A stretch of DNA of 14,100 bases, taken from contig NZIT01000014.1 of assembly GCA_002691725.1 (NCBI GenBank), positions 1-14,100 on the forward strand, read 5' to 3'. This DNA comes from SAR116 cluster bacterium. GTDB lineage: Bacteria; Pseudomonadota; Alphaproteobacteria; Puniceispirillales; UBA1172. How positions within the stretch are numbered: position 1 is the stretch's first letter; the number at the start of each line of letters is the position of its first letter. Made by a program: the position numbers and the translations under genes. The notes under the pieces are model-generated. The model was not told where the DNA came from, did no database searches, and worked only from the letters and a program-made list of their open reading frames with translations. Positions 7,469-14,100 of this stretch are shown here, one piece after another.

Positions 7469-8668
7469 TTATGCAATAATATTATTTTGAAATAAATGAG
7501 TAATTTGGTTATTTTCGTATCCTAATTCCTCAAGTATTTGTCTACTATGCTGGCCAATATCAGGTGCCTCACTGTTAAGTTGCCCAGGTGTTCTAGATAA
7601 CTCCACGGGAGTAGATGATAGAGGTATATAGGGTTTATTGGTATCAGACTGATCTTTGCTTGTTTGGGCAAAAAAGAATCCTCCAGATAGAATTTGTTGA
7701 TGGCAAAGTGCTGCCTTGGGTGACAGCACCTCAGCACATGGTAATTTTACCTCTTCCAGCTTTGAAAGTACCTCTGCACTTGTTTTATCCTGACACCATG
7801 ATTGCATTTTTGATGAGAGCATATCGGCATATTCTGATCTTTTCTTATCTGATGAAAATCTTGGATCAGTAATCAGCGAAGCATCACCAATTAATTTTGC
7901 CCATCGTTCAAACATAGGATTACCAATTGCTTGCATGACAATATACCCGTCTTTGGTTTCAAACATATCAGCTGGCGCGGCAACCTGACTTTTATTTGCA
8001 AGCCTATTTCGTCCGATTAGAGTCTGGCTTTCTTCTATTAAATATGGATTACTTGCCATCAAAGCTGAACCCAAAAGTGATGCTCTTACTTCCTGTCCTT
8101 TATGGGATTTCTGCCTTTCTATAATTGCCATAACAGTACCAAAGGCTGCCAAAACTGCAGTTGAATAATCAACCCAAGAAACACTCGAGCGCATAGGTTT
8201 CGTATCACCAGTTAAATACATTGCACCAGACATCGCCTGGCCTACGACATCAAATCCAATCTTATCTGAAAATGGGCCATTTGTGCCAAAGGCGGACATT
8301 GAAGTCAGAATAATATCTGGTTTAATGGTAGCAAGACTCTTATAGTCAATACCCAGAGCTCTGAGTGCTTTTTCAGGTAAATTAGCAACAACAATATCAG
8401 ATGTTTTAATCAGGTCTGCAAGAACAGCATCACGTTCATTACCGCGGTTAGCAAGACAAATGCTTCGTTTGTTTCTGTTAACTTGCTGATAGATTGCGCC
8501 AAGTCCCCTATAATTTATTGGGATAACATCCCTATCCTCACCTCCACCAATCTTATCAACACGAATAACATCTGCACCAAAATCTGCTAATAAAGCAGCA
8601 CACCAGGGACCAGCGATATAACGACCAAAATCCAGAACTCTAATATTGTTCAAAATATTATTTTTCAT
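7469..8668 (-). CDS. Class III CoA-transferase (CaiB/BaiF family), second of a tandem pair
   Basis: This 399-residue CoA-transferase has the family opening IRVLDFGRYIAGPWCAALLADFGADVIRV and the catalytic aspartate, which forms the mixed-anhydride/CoA-thioester intermediate, in SWVDYSTAV (Asp167). Family members move CoA between two carboxylic acids without ATP, usually as interlocked dimers. The start ATG overlaps the stop of the upstream CoA-transferase by four bases (ATGA) with no clear Shine-Dalgarno, so translation is likely coupled. The tandem arrangement suggests a heteromeric enzyme like BbsEF or SmtAB rather than two separate enzymes, though both copies keep the Asp. Donor and acceptor are unknown. 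Confidence 0.93.
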   Translation of the reverse strand: MKNNILNNIRVLDFGRYIAGPWCAALLADFGADVIRVDKIGGGEDRDVIPINYRGLGAIYQQVNRNKRSICLANRGNERDAVLADLIKTSDIVVANLPEKALRALGIDYKSLATIKPDIILTSMSAFGTNGPFSDKIGFDVVGQAMSGAMYLTGDTKPMRSSVSWVDYSTAVLAAFGTVMAIIERQKSHKGQEVRASLLGSALMASNPYLIEESQTLIGRNRLANKSQVAAPADMFETKDGYIVMQAIGNPMFERWAKLIGDASLITDPRFSSDKKRSEYADMLSSKMQSWCQDKTSAEVLSKLEEVKLPCAEVLSPKAALCHQQILSGGFFFAQTSKDQSDTNKPYIPLSSTPVELSRTPGQLNSEAPDIGQHSRQILEELGYENNQITHLFQNNIIA

Positions 8669-9840
8669 ATCACATTCTGATCTTTGAGGTTTTGAATTGC
8701 TACTTTGTCATATCCTATTGCACCCAAAATACTGTCGTTATGTTCACCTGGTTCAGGCGAAGTCATGAGAATGCTTGATGGTGTGCGTGATAGGCTTAAA
8801 GGCTGCTTTAATACTTTTATCTTACCGCGAATGGGATGTTCTATTTCCTCATAAACAGATAAATGCTGCACTTGAGGATCATCAAATACTTCATCCATCT
8901 TATAAATTGGGCCCGCGGGTACACCATGCTGCGCCAAAAGATCGAGCCATTCTTTTGAGGTCTTGGCATTAAATATATCAGCTAGCATTGACCATATCTT
9001 CTGCCTATTTTCATAACGTGCTTTTAATTTTGTAAATCGTTTATCATTCGACCATTCAGGCTTATTTATCGCAGCACATAATGCCGCCCACTGTCCATCA
9101 CCACCCACAGCAATATTGATATAACCATCTGAGGTTTTGATAACACCCATCGGCGTTGAATAAGGATGTTCATTCCCTACCTGCTCAGGAACAACTCCAT
9201 CGATCAAATATTTAGCAACCTGAAAGTCCAAAATAGCTAGTTGTGCCTCAAGAAGTGAGGTAGTTATCCATTGTCCTTTGCCTGATGTCTTTCGTTCATT
9301 AAGCGCTAAGAGAATACCGATGCATGCATAAAGACCTGCTGTAAAGTCTGAAATTGCTGCTCCTGCCCGCATAGGGCCTTCGCCTTTATGTCCTGTTAAT
9401 GCCATTAAGCCACCCATTCCTTGTGCAATTTGGTCAAAGCCAGCACGTTTTTGATATGGCCCATCCTGCCCAAAACCAGAAATAGATGCTAAAATAATGC
9501 CCTGATTTATTTTCTTTAGACTCTCATAATCTATTCCTAATTTAGTTTTGACATCAGGTCGAAAATTCTCAACAACCACATCTGAGCCCTTAACAAGTTT
9601 TTTGAAGATATCTATACCTTGTTGTGTTTTCAAATTTAGTGTGATCGATTTTTTGTTTCTGTGAAGGTTAAGCATGTCATAGCCATGCCTATCGCCACTT
9701 ATGCCAGCATTAGGGTCAACTCCCTCTGGCGCTTCAACCTTAATTACCTCAGCGCCAAAATCACACATTACTCGGCAACAAGCAGGGCCAGACCTGACAC
9801 GCGACAAATCAAGCACCCTTATCCCTTGCAATGCTAACAT
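8665..9840 (-). CDS. Class III CoA-transferase (CaiB/BaiF family), first of a tandem pair
   Basis: This is a 391-residue paralogue of the next gene. It opens IRVLDLSRVRSGPACCRVMCDFGAEVIKVEAPEG, then has the NLKT...GSDVVVENFRPDV block and the catalytic aspartate in AAISDFTAGL (Asp165). It is a cytoplasmic CoA-transferase acting on an unidentified acid. The ATG at 9840 has AGAGGA about nine bases upstream. It follows the deacetylase-fold gene by 43 bp and overlaps the next CoA-transferase by ATGA. The two proteins are alike along their length but clearly not recent duplicates (only scattered identities), consistent with distinct subunits. Confidence 0.94.
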   Translation of the reverse strand: MLALQGIRVLDLSRVRSGPACCRVMCDFGAEVIKVEAPEGVDPNAGISGDRHGYDMLNLHRNKKSITLNLKTQQGIDIFKKLVKGSDVVVENFRPDVKTKLGIDYESLKKINQGIILASISGFGQDGPYQKRAGFDQIAQGMGGLMALTGHKGEGPMRAGAAISDFTAGLYACIGILLALNERKTSGKGQWITTSLLEAQLAILDFQVAKYLIDGVVPEQVGNEHPYSTPMGVIKTSDGYINIAVGGDGQWAALCAAINKPEWSNDKRFTKLKARYENRQKIWSMLADIFNAKTSKEWLDLLAQHGVPAGPIYKMDEVFDDPQVQHLSVYEEIEHPIRGKIKVLKQPLSLSRTPSSILMTSPEPGEHNDSILGAIGYDKVAIQNLKDQNVI

Positions 9841-9883
9841 TTGTTTGTCCTCTTAAATCGTCCTGATCAATAATACATCGATC

Positions 9884-10774
9884 TCAGTCTTGTATTTTTG
9901 CCTGCGATAAAAACCATTCGCCTATCTGACTTGATGTAACAAAAATTGTATCTGATCTTTGTAGTAATAAATCTAATATTTGCTCAAAATAATAAGCACG
10001 ATGTGGAACACCAATGATGTGAGGATGGAGACCGATAGTAAGAATCCGACAATCATTTTTAGTTTTTATTTCAGCATCAAAAATACTCAAACTGGCTTCT
10101 ACACGTTTGTACAATTCATCACTTGATGCGTTCTGGATAACATAAACTGGCACATCATTGAGCTCTAGTGAATATGGTAGAGCTACAATGTGATCAACTC
10201 CTGCCTTGATCCATGCCGGTAAATCATCAACAATCCAGTCATGAACAAACTCAATCCCATTTTGTCTAAATAATTCTAAACTATTTTCGGTTTCGGCCAA
10301 TCCTGGACCAAGCCATGCTCTGATATTTTGCCCTGAAAAGGCTTCGAGTTTAGTTACTGTTTCAGAAATCACTTTTGCTTCATCATCGGCTTGTTTTAAG
10401 GTCTGCTGAAACATCCCATGCCCAACAATTTCATACCCTTCTGTCAGAACCCTATCGGATAGGCTTGGATAAACATCAACGACCATGGCATTCATAAAGG
10501 CTGACGCTTTGATTTTACGATCTGCAATAATATCCATCATCCGAGGCATTCCACATCGCATACCATATTCAACCCATCCATAATTTGGAATATCAGGGGG
10601 GATAGGAGGGGCTCCATGGGGAGCTGGTATTATACCCCTCGGCATAGGTCTATCAAAAGGCCAGTATTCGAGATTAATTGCAATATGAACTAACAGAGAT
10701 TTGCCATTCATTGGCTTTAACTTGGGACGCTCATCAGCAAGGCAATATGGTATAAAAGGATTAGAAGCTATCAT
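9884..10774 (-). CDS. Polysaccharide-deacetylase-fold protein, PuuE-like
   Basis: This 296-residue NodB/CE4-fold protein has no signal peptide, so it is probably cytoplasmic. Order of recognisable parts: HIAINLEYW (30-38), the Pro-rich GIIPAPHGAPPIPPDIPNYGW, GMPRMMDIIADRKIKASAFMN, EIVGHGMFQQ (115-124), and GLHPHIIGVPHR (248-259). The metal site of true CE4 deacetylases is incomplete: no TFDD, and the HxxxH motif is H119-GMF-Gln123. This fits the allantoinase PuuE branch, reported to be metal-independent, which hydrolyses a cyclic amide. Hydrolysis of a C-N bond in a small molecule is therefore more likely than cell-wall deacetylation; the substrate is unknown. It is the first gene of the minus-strand cluster. 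The ATG at 10774 has only a weak ribosome site; a start at 10711 would delete conserved-looking sequence. Confidence 0.82.
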   Translation of the reverse strand: MIASNPFIPYCLADERPKLKPMNGKSLLVHIAINLEYWPFDRPMPRGIIPAPHGAPPIPPDIPNYGWVEYGMRCGMPRMMDIIADRKIKASAFMNAMVVDVYPSLSDRVLTEGYEIVGHGMFQQTLKQADDEAKVISETVTKLEAFSGQNIRAWLGPGLAETENSLELFRQNGIEFVHDWIVDDLPAWIKAGVDHIVALPYSLELNDVPVYVIQNASSDELYKRVEASLSIFDAEIKTKNDCRILTIGLHPHIIGVPHRAYYFEQILDLLLQRSDTIFVTSSQIGEWFLSQAKIQD

Positions 10775-10896
10775 AGGAAAAGGTTAAAAATTTATCCTCT
10801 TTGTTTAATTTGGGTTTGATCAAAAATTAGAATATCTGGTTAATATATGTTTTCATGATAAGATATTTTAGTAAAGACATAAAAGAGGAATTAAAA
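10775..10896. promoter_or_regulatory. Divergent intergenic region
   Basis: This AT-rich gap separates the two transcription units and should hold promoters for both. At 10815-10824 is a perfect ten-base palindrome, TTTGATCAAA, a possible operator. For the plus strand, TTGATC (10816-10821) and TAATAT (10841-10846) form a weak -35/-10 pair with a 19-base spacer. No convincing minus-strand promoter could be picked, and no regulator gene is in the window. Confidence 0.4.
10884..10890 (+). promoter_or_regulatory. Ribosome-binding site selecting a TTG start
   Basis: AGAGGAA lies six bases before TTG 10897. The alternative upstream ATG at 10855 has no Shine-Dalgarno. The site, plus the canonical SDR opening after the TTG, decides the start of the following gene. 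Confidence 0.75.
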
Positions 10897-11667
10897 TTGG
10901 ATTTAAATCTTAATGGCAAAAAGGTTTTAGTAACAGGTGCATCAAAAGGCATTGGACTGTCTATTGCTACTGTGATGGCAGAAGAAAAAGCAGAAGTAAT
11001 GATTGTCAGTCACAATAAATCAAATTTAATACAAGCTAAAAGTATAATAAAAAAAATAACTGGAATATCACCAAAATTTTTATGTTGTGACTTGTCCAAG
11101 GATAGTGGAAGAGAGGATCTTTTTGCCAATATGCCAGATGCTGATATTGTCATTAATAATGCTGGTGATATACCAACTGGAACCATATCTGATCTTTCCA
11201 TAAATGATTGGAGACGATCATGGCAGCTTAAAGTGTTTGGCTATATTCATTTGAGCAGTCTTTATGCTAATTCCATGATAAACCGTCAATCTGGAACTAT
11301 TATTAATATTATCGGTATGGTTAGTAGTGCAATCCGCAATAACTATATTTGTGGTGTCACAGGTAATGCAGCTTTAGAAGCATTTACAAATTCGCTTGGG
11401 GCCCAAACTGCTGCACATAATGTTCGGGTATTTGGAATTAATCCAACATTGACTTTAACAGGCCGAGTTGAAAAAATTTTCCGTAATCGCGCCGAGAGTG
11501 AGACTGGAGATGCTGAGAACTGGCAAACTATCCTTGATAAACTTGATCTGCCTTTTTCTCGCCCTACTAGCCCTGAGGAAGTGGCAAGAATTACAGCGCT
11601 ACTTGCATCACCAAGAGCGTCATATCTTTCTGGGACAGTTATTAATTTCACCGGTGGGGTAATTTAG
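10897..11667 (+). CDS. SDR-fold protein lacking all four canonical catalytic residues
   Basis: This 256-residue Rossmann-fold protein has an intact cofactor motif TGASKGIG (13-20) and NNAG (87-90). Aligned to classical SDRs, the Asn-Ser-Tyr-Lys tetrad falls on Lys112 (QLKVFG), Gly140 (INIIGM), Gly153 and Asn157 (YICGVTGNAALEAF). The YICGxxGNAAL block resembles, from memory, a recurrent bacterial SDR subgroup, so the change looks like a lineage trait rather than decay; Tyr150 might take over a role. The start is taken as TTG 10897 (MDLNLNGKKVLVTGASKGIG) with a strong AGAGGAA. A longer version from ATG 10855 would add 14 residues, MIRYFSKDIKEELK, with no ribosome site. It is the first gene of the rightward unit, 19 bp before a crotonase gene, and may bind a nucleotide without classical dehydrogenase chemistry. 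Confidence 0.85.
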   Translation: MDLNLNGKKVLVTGASKGIGLSIATVMAEEKAEVMIVSHNKSNLIQAKSIIKKITGISPKFLCCDLSKDSGREDLFANMPDADIVINNAGDIPTGTISDLSINDWRRSWQLKVFGYIHLSSLYANSMINRQSGTIINIIGMVSSAIRNNYICGVTGNAALEAFTNSLGAQTAAHNVRVFGINPTLTLTGRVEKIFRNRAESETGDAENWQTILDKLDLPFSRPTSPEEVARITALLASPRASYLSGTVINFTGGVI

Positions 11668-11686
11668 CTAGAAAGTTAGAAAGATA

Positions 11687-12487
11687 ATGCCAGAATCATC
11701 AAACTATCCAAAAGTGGTTGCTACGAAACATGACCATTATGCTAAAATTATTTTTAGCAACCCAAGTCGTCGAAATGCAATGACAATGGTCATGTGGAAA
11801 CAGCTTTATGAACATATCTGCCAGCTTGAAGCAGATTCCGACATCCGTGTTATTGCATTGACTGGTGATGGTCAAAAAGCCTTTGTATCTGGTGCTGATA
11901 TCAGCGAGTTCAAAATCTTAAGGCAGGATGCAAAAAAAAGCGCAGCATATAATCAGATTGTGGCTCAAGCTGAAAATAAACTCTCAGAATGTTCTAAACC
12001 AACTGTTGCTTTAATTGATGGCTATTGCATTGGTGGTGGCATGGGTATTGCGATGTCTTGTGATATCAGAATTGCAACCCCAGTATCCAAATTTGGTATT
12101 CCTGCAGCAAAATTAGGTCTTGGATATCCTTTATCAAATATCCAACGGCTTGTTGCCTTAGTAGGCATGGCAAAGGCATCAGAGATATTATTCACAGGGC
12201 GACTTTTTGATCATAAAGCTGCTTTACAAATTGGGTTAATTAACCATGTAATTGTTTCTGAAGAGCTTATGTCTTTTTCAAATCTAATTATTAATGATAT
12301 TGCCCATAATGCTCCCCTAACAATCAAGGCTGCAAAAACAGCTATTATGTCAACTTTGCCAACTACATCTAGTGAGGATTTGAAACAAATATCTAATGCT
12401 ATTAACGCTTGTTTTGACAGTCAAGATTACGCTGAGGGCTGTTTGGCTTTCATGGAAAAACGAGATCCTATTTTTTATGGAAATTAG
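11687..12487 (+). CDS. Crotonase-fold enoyl-CoA hydratase/isomerase family protein
   Basis: This 266-residue crotonase has oxyanion-hole segments FVSGADISEF and YCIGGGMGIAMSCDIRIA. At the classical hydratase positions, Glu144 is Gly (GGGMG) and Glu164 is Ala (FGIPAAKLGLGY), so the usual two-glutamate hydration mechanism is absent. The C-terminal AFMEKRDPIF is normal for the family. It is commonly named enoyl-CoA hydratase, but isomerase, decarboxylase or other CoA-ester chemistry is at least as likely. The ATG at 11687 has a weak GAAAG upstream; the gene follows the SDR stop by 19 bp and precedes the FadB-like gene by 20 bp, so the three are probably one transcript. Confidence 0.9.
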   Translation: MPESSNYPKVVATKHDHYAKIIFSNPSRRNAMTMVMWKQLYEHICQLEADSDIRVIALTGDGQKAFVSGADISEFKILRQDAKKSAAYNQIVAQAENKLSECSKPTVALIDGYCIGGGMGIAMSCDIRIATPVSKFGIPAAKLGLGYPLSNIQRLVALVGMAKASEILFTGRLFDHKAALQIGLINHVIVSEELMSFSNLIINDIAHNAPLTIKAAKTAIMSTLPTTSSEDLKQISNAINACFDSQDYAEGCLAFMEKRDPIFYGN

Positions 12488-12507
12488 ATGATAATGGGTT
12501 CCATATA

Positions 12508-14100
12508 ATGACTTTACATCTTTATCAGCAAGATAGAATTGGTATTGTAGAACTCGATAACCCGCCAGTAAACGCGATAAATAAGAATATAAGGGCAGGC
12601 TTGCTAAACGCCGTGTCTTGGGCAGAAAATTTACAGCTTGAGAGAGTTATTATCTCTGGCAAAGGGAAGGCTTTTGCAGCTGGAGCAGATGCGCGAGAGT
12701 TCAACGAAAAGCCTTCAGGCGTTCAATTACCAGATGTTTTAAAAGCTATTTCTAATTCCACAGTACCATGGATATCTGCAAGCCATGGTTTCTGTCTTGG
12801 TGGTGGCGCAGAAATTATGCTTGCCTGTCGTTACAGAATTGCTCACCCTAAAACTCGTATTGGCTTTCCTGAGGTTAATTTAGGTATTGTACCAGGGTCA
12901 GGGGGGACCCAAAGATTACCACGGCTAATTGGTATAGAAAGTGCTCTAGAGCTTGTCCCGACTGCTAAAATAATAAATGCAACTGAAGCACAACGCATCA
13001 ATCTGATTGATGCAATTAATGATGAGCCAATACAAATGGGCAAGACATTAGATTTGACTATTTTGACTCAGCCTCAATTAAATCCAGTTGAACAAAAAAC
13101 ATCATTGTTTGATCAAGCAAGACGGAAGGCCATTAAAGAGAGACCTGGTGAACTTGCTCCTTTAGAAGCAATAGATCTGATTCAAGCATCTCAGAGCCTA
13201 AATTTAGATCAAGGGCTTATTGCTGAAAGGCAGTGCTTTCTTAAGTTAAGATCTTCCAAACAAGCCCAAGCTCTTAGGCATATGTTTTTTTCTGAAAGAG
13301 CATCAAAACCACCACAAAATACTTCTAACAAACAAATATTTTTAAACCGTATATGTATCGTTGGTGAAAATGAGTATAGTAACATTCTAAAAAAGCATGC
13401 GGAAGATTTTGGACTAATCATTAGCAAGATTGAGAACGCTGATCTTATATTAACTAATATTTCTCCTGATCATGAGAAATCTAAAGAACAAATCAAAAAA
13501 ATTAAATCATTAAAACTACCTGACACTCCAATTGGATTTTTAAAACTACCCATATATCAAAAGAGCCGAACTATCCCTTGGCTAAGTAATATAGAAGGGT
13601 TTGGTCTCGACCTAGCCATCAGTGACAAAAAGATTACTCTTATGGAAATAAATTATTTTAATTCAAAATCTCCAGATGATATTTTATATGGAATAAAATT
13701 AAGTCAAATTTTTCAGTCACATAAAGTCTTCAGTAAATTTGCCCATGGAGGGTATTGTCAGATTTTATTGCATTGTTTTGATTCAGCTTTAAGAAAATTG
13801 ACGTCGTCTAATTTGAAAAAAGAAAATCTTTTAAGCGATTTAGTTAAATTTGGATTCAATCCTAAAATACTTAACAAATTTGATAATTATCTTCCTTTTG
13901 ATTTTCTGCATGAATTATCAAATAAGCATAACTCATTGGATCATGAGAATATACATTACTTCATAAAAACCTTAATATCTGAATTAGAAAACTATCTAGG
14001 TTCTCTATCATCTGAGGACACAACTCTTATCGATGTATTGAGTGTCCATCTTCTTGGTTTTCCGCGATGGAAGGGTGGGATATATTATTATTTCAAAAAT
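12508..14100 (+). CDS. FadB-like crotonase/3-hydroxyacyl-CoA dehydrogenase fusion with degenerate dehydrogenase half, 3' end outside window
   Basis: An open frame of 531 codons runs without a stop from ATG 12508 past the window end. Residues 1-190 are a complete crotonase domain with both hydratase glutamates, Glu102 (GGGAEIMLAC) and Glu122 (GFPEVNLG), plus GSGGTQRLPRL. A linker (about 195-275) has FDQARRKAIKERPGELAPLEAIDLI, as in bifunctional FadB/FadJ proteins. The 3-hydroxyacyl-CoA dehydrogenase half is eroded: the GxGxxG NAD motif is replaced by ICIVGENEYSN (282-292), the HFFSPA catalytic-His segment by GLDLAISDKK (366-375), and the GFxxNR segment by HGGYCQIL (413-420). GFPRWKGG (517-524), the C-terminal family motif, is still present but lies about 100 residues earlier than I would expect. 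The hydratase is probably active; the dehydrogenase probably is not. Confidence 0.87.
   Translation, partial: MTLHLYQQDRIGIVELDNPPVNAINKNIRAGLLNAVSWAENLQLERVIISGKGKAFAAGADAREFNEKPSGVQLPDVLKAISNSTVPWISASHGFCLGGGAEIMLACRYRIAHPKTRIGFPEVNLGIVPGSGGTQRLPRLIGIESALELVPTAKIINATEAQRINLIDAINDEPIQMGKTLDLTILTQPQLNPVEQKTSLFDQARRKAIKERPGELAPLEAIDLIQASQSLNLDQGLIAERQCFLKLRSSKQAQALRHMFFSERASKPPQNTSNKQIFLNRICIVGENEYSNILKKHAEDFGLIISKIENADLILTNISPDHEKSKEQIKKIKSLKLPDTPIGFLKLPIYQKSRTIPWLSNIEGFGLDLAISDKKITLMEINYFNSKSPDDILYGIKLSQIFQSHKVFSKFAHGGYCQILLHCFDSALRKLTSSNLKKENLLSDLVKFGFNPKILNKFDNYLPFDFLHELSNKHNSLDHENIHYFIKTLISELENYLGSLSSEDTTLIDVLSVHLLGFPRWKGGIYYYFKN

Noticed and set aside
7475..7486. Perfect palindrome AATAATATTATT
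   Set aside because: It lies within the 3' end of a CoA-transferase coding sequence and is low-complexity AT sequence.
9884..10774. Cell-wall or chitooligosaccharide deacetylase
   Set aside because: There is no signal peptide, the TFDD motif is absent and the second metal His is Gln, so a PuuE-like role fits better.
11343..11651. A 102-codon minus-strand open frame
   Set aside because: It is antisense to the SDR gene at 10897-11667 with no recognisable domain.
12488..12508. A six-codon mini-frame ending TAATG at the FadB-like start
   Set aside because: It could couple translation, but it has no ribosome site and such short frames are expected by chance in AT-rich DNA.
13209..13427. A minus-strand open frame in the right-hand region
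   Set aside because: It lies antisense to the long FadB-like frame (12508 to the end), which has clear family motifs.
1..14100. Mobile element, defence system, CRISPR array or RNA gene
   Set aside because: No transposase, integrase, repeat-spacer pattern, nuclease/helicase gene or tRNA-like structure was found; the genes are metabolic and transport genes throughout.

Overview
The window is AT-rich, densely packed bacterial DNA with no rRNA, tRNA, CRISPR array, insertion sequence or phage gene. Gene content suggests a low-GC proteobacterium, most likely an Alphaproteobacterium: a twin-arginine-exported branched-chain-amino-acid-type (HAAT) binding protein, tandem class III CoA-transferases, several short-chain dehydrogenases (SDRs) and crotonases, and a FadB-like fusion. 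This placement is inferred from family resemblance, not from a marker gene.

Layout. The 3' end of an acyl-CoA synthetase gene (+ strand, 1-356) runs tail to tail into a long minus-strand cluster. Read in its own direction (10774 down to 353), that cluster encodes a PuuE-like polysaccharide-deacetylase-fold protein, two class III CoA-transferases overlapping by ATGA, a crotonase, an intact SDR, a second SDR lacking its catalytic Tyr, a Tat-exported solute-binding protein, and LivH, LivM, LivG and LivF. A divergent region of about 120 bp separates it from a plus-strand set (10897 to beyond 14100): a third SDR with none of the canonical catalytic residues, another crotonase, and a crotonase/3-hydroxyacyl-CoA-dehydrogenase fusion that runs off the window.

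Working together (inference). The ABC transporter would import a small organic acid or amide, the CoA-transferases and/or the ligase would attach CoA, and the crotonases and SDRs would carry out beta-oxidation-like or ring-modifying steps. Paired CoA-transferases, a crotonase and an intact/degenerate SDR pair resemble the BbsEF/BbsH/BbsCD module of anaerobic toluene degradation. However, no benzylsuccinate synthase, acyl-CoA dehydrogenase or thiolase is in view, so the substrate is unknown.

The most notable signals are catalytic-site losses in several enzymes whose frames are fully open: SDR 4971-5735 (Tyr to Gly, Asn to Asp), SDR 10897-11667 (all four tetrad positions changed), two crotonases lacking both hydratase glutamates, and a FadB-like protein whose dehydrogenase half lacks the NAD-binding glycine motif and catalytic His. 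A near-consensus sigma-70 promoter lies inside the minus-strand cluster at 5754-5782 and could express the second SDR and the transporter separately. A perfect 12-bp stem-loop follows the binding-protein gene.
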